From: an uncultured Roseburia sp.
GTDB lineage: Bacteria; Bacillota; Clostridia; Lachnospirales; Lachnospiraceae
Assembly: GCA_946002055.1 (NCBI GenBank)
Contig: CAMFYL010000012.1
Location: 1 to 55,712 of the forward strand
Reading direction: 5' to 3'
Length of the DNA: 55,712 nt
How positions within the stretch are numbered: position 1 is the first letter of the stretch; each line of letters opens with the position of its first letter. Both the position numbers and the translations under genes were made by a program. Below the pieces are notes generated by a model that saw only the letters and a list, made by a program, of their open reading frames with translations, made no database searches and was not told the origin of the DNA. Shown piece after piece: positions 43,125 through 49,500 of the stretch.

Positions 43125-44357
43125 ATGAAGAACATTTTTGAAAAGTATATGGAGAATAAAAAGATTACGATTCCTATTACTATCGGTGTATTAGCCATTT
43201 TTATCGTTGGTGGCGTTATCCTTGGCTTAAATAGTTCAAAGCCAAAAGATACTATGGCTGAAAAGAATTCTGCTAAAAAGGTCGAAAAGGCAGCTAAGGT
43301 TCCGGAATACGTCTGCTACGATCAGGCAGGCACCTATTCCGATAAAAACACCTACAAGGCAGGTGATGTGTCAGTCGATGGAGTTGTTGTAGAAAACGCT
43401 ACCTTTGATACACTTACTATTACAGAAGGTGTAGGTGACGGTGCTGCTACTCTTAATAATGTAACTGTAAAGAAGACACTTGTTATCAATGGTGGCGGTA
43501 CAAACTCTGTACACATCAATGGTGGTTCTTATAAGGAAGTTATTTCCAATGATTATGATTGCCATATCGTGATTGACGAGAAGTGTTCCGTTGATACACT
43601 TACTGTTCCATCTTCTGCCCTTGTAGAAGTAAACGGTACTGTTAAAGTGGCTAATGTAGTTCCTTCTACCTATGAAGGTGAGGTCACTTGGGAATGTGGC
43701 TTTAAGGCTGGTGAAAAGGCAAAGGTGGAATCCCTTAATATTGCCGAGGAAGTAAAGAAAGATGTCAAGGTGGAAGATACTACGGGCAAGGCTGTAAAGG
43801 AGCAAAAGGCTCTTACCAAGGCAGAAACAAACAAGGTTCAAAGCAACGCTCAGAGCGCTACATCTACTGTTCAAAACGCAACATCTACTGCAAAGCAGGA
43901 AGTTGTAAGCGGTGGTGGTAATACATCTGCTACAAAGCCTTCTTCAAGTGGTGGTTCTTCTGCTCCTAGCAACAATGGTAACAATGGTGGTTCTACACCC
44001 CCTTCTCAGACGAAAAAAGTAACTTGCAAGTATTGTGGTTTTATCTACGATGAAGGTGCATCACACAACTGTCACGCACCTGTTTGCAATTTATGTGGCG
44101 AGCGATATGCTTTTGGAACAACACACAACTGCAAGTACACAACAGACGCTTACGGTAACAAGGTATTAAAAGACTCTCGCTATGTAGTTGCTATCGGTGG
44201 TTATGGAACGAAGAAATATTCTGATGGTACGTATGAAGTGACGGATGAGGGTAGGAATGCGTTGAGGGATGGTTGGGAATGCGAAAAACTTGCTCATCCC
44301 GATGCATGGGGCGATTCTACCTTAGATGAATTTGTAATCAATCACTCCGGCATCTAA
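43125..44357 (+). CDS. Secreted/membrane protein with Cys-His ribbons (unknown)
   Basis: 410 aa from ATG 43125 (TTGGAG 9 nt upstream). A TM/signal segment at ~14-32 follows a basic start. Residues ~70-195 are beta-rich and repetitive (VENATFDTLTITEGV, GGGTNSVHINGG). Then a Lys/Thr/Ser/Gln linker with poly-Gly/Ser/Asn leads to two similar short Cys-His ribbons: CKYCGFIYDEGASHNC and CNLCGERYAFGTTHNC (CxxC..HxC). The ribbons suggest zinc binding outside the cell. The beta segment may be a short right-handed helix. Family not recognised. A small-RNA promoter begins 4 bp after its stop. Confidence 0.8.
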   Translation: MKNIFEKYMENKKITIPITIGVLAIFIVGGVILGLNSSKPKDTMAEKNSAKKVEKAAKVPEYVCYDQAGTYSDKNTYKAGDVSVDGVVVENATFDTLTITEGVGDGAATLNNVTVKKTLVINGGGTNSVHINGGSYKEVISNDYDCHIVIDEKCSVDTLTVPSSALVEVNGTVKVANVVPSTYEGEVTWECGFKAGEKAKVESLNIAEEVKKDVKVEDTTGKAVKEQKALTKAETNKVQSNAQSATSTVQNATSTAKQEVVSGGGNTSATKPSSSGGSSAPSNNGNNGGSTPPSQTKKVTCKYCGFIYDEGASHNCHAPVCNLCGERYAFGTTHNCKYTTDAYGNKVLKDSRYVVAIGGYGTKKYSDGTYEVTDEGRNALRDGWECEKLAHPDAWGDSTLDEFVINHSGI

Positions 44358-44360
44358 TAT

Positions 44361-44388
44361 TTGACAATCAAAAAGTATATGCTATAAT
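44361..44388 (+). promoter_or_regulatory. Promoter of small RNA A
   Basis: TTGACA, 16-bp spacer, TATAAT on the plus strand. Confidence 0.85.
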
Positions 44389-44394
44389 GTGGTT

Positions 44395-44467
44395 AGGCAA
44401 TAAGCGATGTAATAGTTCAATGAACGCAAGAGAACCCCAGTAGGTGCAACTACTGGGGTTCTTTTTT
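44395..44467 (+). ncRNA. Antisense small RNA A (candidate antitoxin, Fst/par-like)
   Basis: A promoter-terminator unit of about 70 nt with no ORF. It contains AGCGATGTAA (44403-44412) and GTTCAATGAA (44415-44424); both recur at 44547-44556 and 44561-44570 over the start of the convergent peptide gene. RNA A can therefore pair with that mRNA across its TTG start. A 13-bp hairpin (AGAACCCCAGTAG) and T-run end it. The layout matches par/Fst: convergent RNAs sharing direct repeats and a terminator. Confidence 0.75.
44431..44467 (+). terminator. Terminator of small RNA A
   Basis: 13-bp perfect stem, 6-nt loop GTGCAA, then TTTTTTG. The same hairpin lies in the 3' region of the convergent peptide mRNA. 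Confidence 0.92.
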
Positions 44468-44485
44468 GTGCTAGTTGTCGTTGTA

Positions 44486-44566
44486 TCATCTATCTAGCCA
44501 CTTGCAAATATAATAGGCGATTATACCTGCTACGATAGAGATAAAAAGCGATGTAACTATGTTCAA
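44486..44566 (-). CDS. 26-aa hydrophobic peptide A (candidate type I toxin)
   Basis: TTG start at 44566 with GGAGG 8 nt upstream (an in-frame GTG sits three codons earlier but too close to the SD), TGA at 44486. A single TM helix (SLFISIVAGIIAYYICKWLD) and a basic/Trp end: the pattern of short IVAG..AYYICKWLD peptides common in Firmicutes, of the Fst/Ldr/holin-like toxin type. TATAAT at 44611-44616 (minus) with TG extension gives its own promoter. The start is covered by repeats of RNA A. Confidence 0.75.
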   Translation of the reverse strand: MNIVTSLFISIVAGIIAYYICKWLDR

Positions 44567-44641
44567 TGAATTCACCTCCCTTCCGGTCGGTGGGATTCGA
44601 CAACATATGTATTATACCATATACATTGATTGTACGATATA

Positions 44642-44672
44642 AAAAGGACGGTTGAAAAATCAGCCGTCCTTT
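44642..44672 (-). terminator. Terminator hairpin, likely end of peptide B mRNA
   Basis: AAAGGACGG and CCGTCCTTT pair; minus strand continues TTTTTATA. The -35 of small RNA B lies in the loop. Confidence 0.75.
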
Positions 44673-44680
44673 GCTATAAT
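44652..44680 (+). promoter_or_regulatory. Promoter of small RNA B
   Basis: TTGAAA, 17-bp spacer, TATAAT on the plus strand. Confidence 0.82.
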
Positions 44681-44686
44681 ACTTAT

Positions 44687-44777
44687 ACAAAAAGGTGCTA
44701 CCAAATAGGCGGTATGCCCTCAGAGTTTAGTTATTGAGATAACCGCATCTTTTGGACGAGGGCGGTTATTTCTTTTT
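44687..44777 (+). ncRNA. Antisense small RNA B (candidate antitoxin)
   Basis: A promoter (44652-44680) and terminator (ATAACCGC/GCGGTTAT then TTTCTTTTT, 44739-44777) enclose about 90 nt without ORF. Its 3' part is antisense to the end of the convergent peptide B gene and its 3' UTR. Its 5' part (44694-44721, GGTGCTACC...GGCGGTATGCCCTC) repeats, in inverted orientation, the peptide mRNA 5' UTR (44925-44956). Same scheme as TxpA/RatA or BsrG/SR4. Confidence 0.7.
44739..44777 (+). terminator. Terminator of small RNA B
   Basis: 8-bp stem ATAACCGC/GCGGTTAT, 15-nt loop, then a T-rich tract. Its 3' arm overlaps the peptide B stop codon. Confidence 0.85.
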
Positions 44778-44852
44778 GCATATTATTACAATGAATGTTG
44801 CAAATGCTATGAGCATAATTACAAACTGAATTAAATCAGAGTAACTCACCAT
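44766..44852 (-). CDS. 28-aa holin-like toxin peptide B (Hol_Tox-like)
   Basis: ATG 44852, AAGGAGGG 8 nt upstream, TAA at 44766. One TM helix between an acidic start (MVSYSDLIQF) and a basic end (IICKKK), the pattern of the 'putative holin-like toxin' family. TATAAT at 44964-44969 places the mRNA start near 44957, at the outer end of an inverted repeat whose partner is at 44694-44721, so the mRNA ends can pair with each other. Confidence 0.8.
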   Translation of the reverse strand: MVSYSDLIQFVIMLIAFATFIVIICKKK

Positions 44853-44963
44853 AAGCATCACCCTCCTTCATATGTATTCTCTCATTGAGAGTCAATTCTT
44901 CCAGAGGGTTGCCCCTCTTAAATAGAGGGCATAACCGCCTACCGCTTGGTAGCACCTATGTAT

Positions 44964-44969
44964 ATTATA
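44964..44969 (-). promoter_or_regulatory. -10 box for the peptide B mRNA
   Basis: TATAAT on the minus strand; start predicted near 44957. No clear -35. Confidence 0.6.
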
Positions 44970-44983
44970 ACATATTTGCAAAT

Positions 44984-45013
44984 AAAAAGACGGCTTATCA
45001 CCCGTCTTTTTTT
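44984..45013. terminator. Bidirectional terminator hairpin
   Basis: AAAAAGACGG and CCGTCTTTTTT form a stem between peptide B and the plus-strand 213-aa gene; function may be to insulate either. Confidence 0.75.
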
Positions 45014-45041
45014 CCATCAATCTCGCATACCGGATAACTTG

Positions 45042-45070
45042 TTGACGAAATCGGTAGAGTTTGTTATATA
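45042..45070 (+). promoter_or_regulatory. Promoter of the 213-aa gene
   Basis: TTGACG, 17-bp spacer, TATATA. The ~110-nt leader contains a CTCCC/GGGAG hairpin (45091-45109) and further G/C-rich pairs to about 45134. Confidence 0.7.
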
Positions 45071-45185
45071 CAATTACAAATAGATTGAGACTCCCTGCAA
45101 CACTGGGAGCAAGGGGTTAGAAAACCGCCGGAGTATGTTTTATATATGATAGATCAGATTTTGAATATTCAGGAGGAAAGGTGAA

Positions 45186-45827
45186 ATGGAACTACAACAT
45201 TTAGATTGTACAACTGAAAAACGTAGAGTACAAATATGTCAAGATTATGAAGTCCACGCTGATGATTGCATTGTTTTATATGGTGGTCGCACCGTACGAA
45301 GTGATGCTAATAATAGACAGATTCACGATAGATATTATCAGTTTTCTTGTAAAAACAAAGTCACAAAAAAATACTATATGATAACATGTGGCTCTGGTGC
45401 GGCAAGGCATTTATGTTCTTTAATAAATGAGCCTATGCCTCGCGCTATGAATCCGTTTATCCAAGAGAGAGAACCCGGTGAACCTGGTGAGCCTGGAGAA
45501 TACATAAACCGATGGAATCCTCTGCGTAGGCAAATGTATTACGCAGTACAGTTGTTTATAACACGTTATCAAGATGCTCTAACACCAGGTACAAAAATAT
45601 TTAAAATATTACAAAGCATTACAGATGAACGATATATCCACTTAGAACCACAAGAGTTCCATTTTCAAGGATTTGTAGAAGTTGTAACTAAATTTAATAC
45701 AAATTTACCCAGAGTTATACAAGATTTAGAACGACACGGAAGAATAAGAGATTTTAATTTTACAAATCTTGCAAATAAACTAAGAGAATTACTGCCAGAC
45801 TGTGAAAATATATTTTTAGGTGATTAA
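45186..45827 (+). CDS. Unknown protein, possibly of mobile-element origin
   Basis: 213 aa from ATG 45186, with AGGAGG and AAAGGTGA upstream. No TM or signal. Mixed alpha/beta with an acidic Pro/Gly stretch EPGEPGEPGE (~97-106) dividing an N-terminal (~1-90, Cys at several positions) from a helical C-terminal half (~110-213). Codon use is A/T-richer than the flanking housekeeping genes. It ends 4 nt into the convergent frameshifted gene. Family not recognised. Confidence 0.65.
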   Translation: MELQHLDCTTEKRRVQICQDYEVHADDCIVLYGGRTVRSDANNRQIHDRYYQFSCKNKVTKKYYMITCGSGAARHLCSLINEPMPRAMNPFIQEREPGEPGEPGEYINRWNPLRRQMYYAVQLFITRYQDALTPGTKIFKILQSITDERYIHLEPQEFHFQGFVEVVTKFNTNLPRVIQDLERHGRIRDFNFTNLANKLRELLPDCENIFLGD

Positions 45828-46107
45828 AAATTTAATTCTTCTGCTCGTTCTTGAATCGCTTTTAAAAGATTGGGGTCGGTAAATACAGTTGAACTGTTTT
45901 CTTGCCACAATTCGATACAAAATTGTGATGGATCAAATGTGATTACTTTATCATACCCAGTTTTTTCATTATCTAGAAAACGAGCGTATTTTATAATTGG
46001 ATAACTTAGGTCATCACTAATTTTGAAAACACTTTGTTCTAATAAAAAAATCCAAGTTTACTAAGTTTTATTTCTGCGGCCGACATTATATTGTTATTAC
46101 TAGACAT
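45824..46107 (-). pseudogene. Frameshifted small gene of unknown family
   Basis: ATG 46107 has a good SD (AAAGGAG) and opens MSSNNNIMSAAEIKLSKLGF, then hits TAG after 22 residues. A T7 tract (46044-46050) in place of T8 causes the break; in the other frame the reading continues about 70 residues (LEQSVFKISDDLSYPIIKYA, then ITFDPSQFCIELW, to NLLKAIQERAEELNF) to TAA at 45824. It could be a pseudogene, phase-variable tract, ribosomal frameshift, or sequencing error in a homopolymer. Similar small proteins occur in phage-like regions. Confidence 0.75.
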
Positions 46108-46122
46108 AAAAACAAACTCCTT

Positions 46123-46166
46123 TCAAACTTATTGCAACACATATCTGCTGTCAAACCTATTGCAAC
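46123..46166. repeat. Two 16-bp direct repeats upstream of the frameshifted gene
   Basis: TCAAACTTATTGCAAC (46123-46138) and TCAAACCTATTGCAAC (46151-46166), 28 bp apart, one mismatch, followed by the inverse-like GTTGCA. Suggests an autoregulatory operator. Confidence 0.75.
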
Positions 46167-46184
46167 GGCAGTGTTGCATTTACC

Positions 46185-46212
46185 TTGCAAATTCATAAAC
46201 TCGTGTTATAAT
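46185..46212 (+). promoter_or_regulatory. Promoter of small RNA C
   Basis: TTGCAA, 16-bp spacer, TATAAT on the plus strand. Confidence 0.75.
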
Positions 46213-46218
46213 GAACTT

Positions 46219-46318
46219 AACAGGAAAGCCGATAGATAGGTGGGGCTATCTACTCCGGCGAAAAGTAATAGTTAGAAAATAACCATCCGTTCTTTCCGGG
46301 GCAGGATGGTTATTTTTT
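46219..46318 (+). ncRNA. Antisense small RNA C (candidate antitoxin)
   Basis: About 100 nt between a promoter and the terminator AAAATAACCATCC/GGATGGTTATTTT (46276-46318). It covers the stop codon and 3' UTR of peptide C in antisense. Its 5' part (GGAAAGCCGATAGATAGG) resembles, in inverted orientation, the peptide C 5' UTR (GGGAAGCCGAGGGATGG), as in module B. Confidence 0.7.
46276..46318 (+). terminator. Terminator of small RNA C
   Basis: 13-bp perfect stem, 15-nt loop, T tract. Confidence 0.9.
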
Positions 46319-46396
46319 ATGTGTCAAAGCAACAACTAGCGTAACAACAGCACACATCATCATTACAAATACAAATAAATCCGAATATGTAACCAT
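46310..46396 (-). CDS. 28-aa holin-like toxin peptide C (Hol_Tox-like)
   Basis: ATG 46396, GGAGG upstream, TAA at 46310. One TM helix after MVTYSDLFVF, ending in HKK; same length as peptide B and about half identical to it. TAA lies inside the terminator arm of small RNA C. No clear promoter was found. Confidence 0.8.
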   Translation of the reverse strand: MVTYSDLFVFVMMMCAVVTLVVALTHKK

Positions 46397-46483
46397 TGGC
46401 ATCATCCTCCTTCACAGGCTCGGAGAAGATGCACCATCCCTCGGCTTCCCAGCTAAATTCACTATTTTATTTTTACTACAACA

Positions 46484-46503
46484 AGCCCCTATTTCTAGGG
46501 GCT
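46484..46503 (-). terminator. Terminator of the giant S8/beta-helix gene
   Basis: AGCCCCTA/TAGGGGCT with tetraloop GAAA on the minus strand, 11 nt after the stop, followed by TGTTGT. Confidence 0.75.
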
Positions 46504-46513
46504 GTTATACTAT

Positions 46514-49500
46514 CTATTCTTTTACATCACCGCATCTGGTACAAATTTCTTCATTTGTTCCAATCTCTCTGTAATAATCGTGTTGTGGTTTTCCCCAGAC
46601 TTTACCACATTTCTTACAATAGGCTGCTTTTGTACAAGTAGCATCTACATAGTCGTGCTTTGTTCTATCGCAATATTGGGGTAATTTATCGGTTGTGATA
46701 TTGCCCTTATACTTATTGTAGTAAGCCATCAGGGCACCCTCTTCTTCCGAATCCCCAAAGCCATGTTTGTCGATATAGTCTTGGGTTTCAAGCACCTGCT
46801 CATGAGTGAAGGTCCACACAAACTCCCAGTTCCCGTTCTCTAGGTTGGCAAAGGCCTCTTCCATCATTCTTGCGTATTCCTCATTGGTGTACCACAAGTC
46901 TGTTGGCATTAAGCCTCCCTGCTTATAGCCATCTAAGTAGTGTGGGTCGTTTTCATCCAAACCTACGGACACTTTACCTGCATCATAGAATCGTTTATTG
47001 ATACATCTGGCGCGATTGACATATGCGCCTTCTACCGGTTTTTTGGAATTTACCCAAAGCCTTACCATTTTCTCTGTTTCATTTCCTACGCCGTCCGTTG
47101 CCCTAAAGGTGATAGATACATTTCCTGTACTTTCAAAGGCTCTTAGTTCGTCCATATCAAAATCAGAAATAATGACACCTTTTAGACCTTCTTTGTTATT
47201 TGTCAAAATACCGTCTTCTGTATCTTTACCGACTACATTCTTTAAAATGTACTCTTTGATTTCTGTCTCTGTCTTGGTATCTAACCAATAGGACGCGATT
47301 ACTACATCTTTTGCTGTTATGGTTGGGAAATGATCCCAAACAACATATTGGGTAATTGTGAAGTTGCCATTGCCATACATCACTTCGCAATCATCTCGTT
47401 CCAATAGTGCATTTAAAAGCATAAGCGTGTCGGCTGTTTCTCCTTCTTTTCTACACTTGGTAGGTTCTTCTTCGTCCATATAAGTTGCTGTTGGAAGAAC
47501 AGACCAGCCTTGACCGGAACACTTTTTCTTTTCAAAAGGCTCATTATTGGGCATTGGATACGAGCTTGATACGTGGCGTATGGTATAGTTCTTTCCCTTG
47601 TCTTGGTTGTTGCCGTTCATAAAGTAGGAAAATCCCTGTGGCTGTGGTGTATCACCTTCGATTTTATCCGGTGCTTGTGGGTTTGCATCCAAAATATCAT
47701 CTGTGCCATCGTCTTTTTCCGGCTGTTCTATATCATTATGGTTTGCATTGGGATCATAGCCCGTATCGTACTTTGCATAAAGTGTTGTTGGGTACCAGCA
47801 AGCATAGGTATTTAAGATACGGTTATGTTCTTTAGTTCCCGTTCTTGTTGAAGCCCAGCCTGTGTTATAGATAGCATTTGATACATCCTCACCATCAAAG
47901 TAAACAATAGACTCTGCTCTTGGAGCGTTCTTCTCTCCCCAATAGGTTGTGACTGTCTTTCTCCACTTGGCATTTTTATGTCCTGTAAATTCATCTGAGG
48001 TTCTAATTCGTGCTGTGAACCTTGGATTGGTAAGATTGTTTGCCTCAAGGTTTTCATCAAAGGATGTCACTTCTACCTGAGATACGATGACTTGTGTCTT
48101 TGCTCCTGTTACACCGTTTGCTTTGCGATATACCACTGCCTTATTGGCATCATCATTTTTTCGTCCTTCGTTACGTCCATAATTATTATAATGGTTCCAA
48201 AGGGCTTCGTAATTGTAGCCATAAGTCTTTTTCAAATCTGCATTATCATCTGCATACTTTCTGGTATTAAGAGTCGTCTTTTGGAAGGAAGCATTACTTG
48301 TAAGTTTCAAGTGTTGTTGTGCACTTTGGGCGATTGCTTCACTATCACAGTTAGCTATTACTTTTCCTGTATATCTGTCGTAAGAAGCCACCTTAATATC
48401 TTGTGTCAATGGGTGATGGATTGTCATAGATGCGCCTTCAGCCAAAAATATTCCTGTGTCCTTACCATTGCTTCCTACGGCGCTTGTTGCTCCATTATAC
48501 ACATTGTAACGATTTGCTCCTTGTGCATAATTTCTTACTCCACCAGCGCTGTTTGTTCCAATGTTTGCGTACTGATTGAATGTGGAGTTTCCAACATTTT
48601 GCAAATGAACACCAAAGCTTCCTGCTCCACTTCCCGTAATACTACCACCTCTGAAGTCCACGGTTCCGTCATACACATCCACGTTCATTTGCGTGGAGTT
48701 ATAGATGGCGCCATCTGCGATATTCGAATATCCCGCACCATTTCTTAAGCCAATGGTGTTGTTATAAACCAAACCGCCTGACATCTGGATGTTTCCGTGT
48801 GCATTGTCATTTCCCAGTCCAAAAGTGTTGCTAAAGATTTGGCCACTTGAAATATAGCAAACGGCTGCCCCCTCCATATTGATACCTCTTGGATTGCTGT
48901 AAATGTATGGGTAGTGTCCGTTTTCATAGTAAACATGGGAGGTTCCCTTGTAGCAGGTCACACCTGAATACCCGTTACCATATAAGCTACCGCCTTGTAA
49001 GTAAAGGACTGCGCCGTTTTGAAATATCCCTCGATAGCCATTGTGTCTAATTGCACCGGCACGCACTATTACTGTTCCGTTATCTTGGTTTACGATACCT
49101 TCGTTTCTGTTAGAAAAGATTTCTCCCCCTTGCATATCGGATACACCATTTTGCCAAGTCCACAACCCCTGCAAATTGGAATGAATGGTTCCACCTGTCA
49201 TTGTAAATGTATTGGTATTGGCAATTCCGATTTCGGAATTGTTGTTCACGCTGCCTGAGAACATATTGAATCTTCCCGTATTATCCACGCCTCTACTATT
49301 GGAATAAATATTGGTATTTCTCATATCAAGAGATCCCCCGTTTTTCACCCCCGTTGTATTGGAATAGATATTCGCCGCACCAAGGTTCATATTACCCGCA
49401 TCATTTCTAAATGCAGCATCCGTATTGCCATAATAGTTGCCACTATGAGCATCAATCTGCCCCCCAGCATTATAGCCTACAACTCCATTACCGTATCCTG

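Noticed and set aside
43871-44010. CRISPR-like or tandem repeat in the 410-aa protein gene
   Set aside because: It is a codon-level Gly/Ser/Asn linker, not regular repeats and spacers.
44490-44690. 66-codon minus-strand ORF in the peptide A region
   Set aside because: It has no SD at its first ATG and is not protein-like; the overlapping 26-aa TTG frame has SD, TM helix and family-like motif.
45086-45140. Riboswitch in the leader of the 213-aa gene
   Set aside because: G/C-rich hairpins are visible but no known aptamer consensus was recognised; left as an unassigned structured leader.
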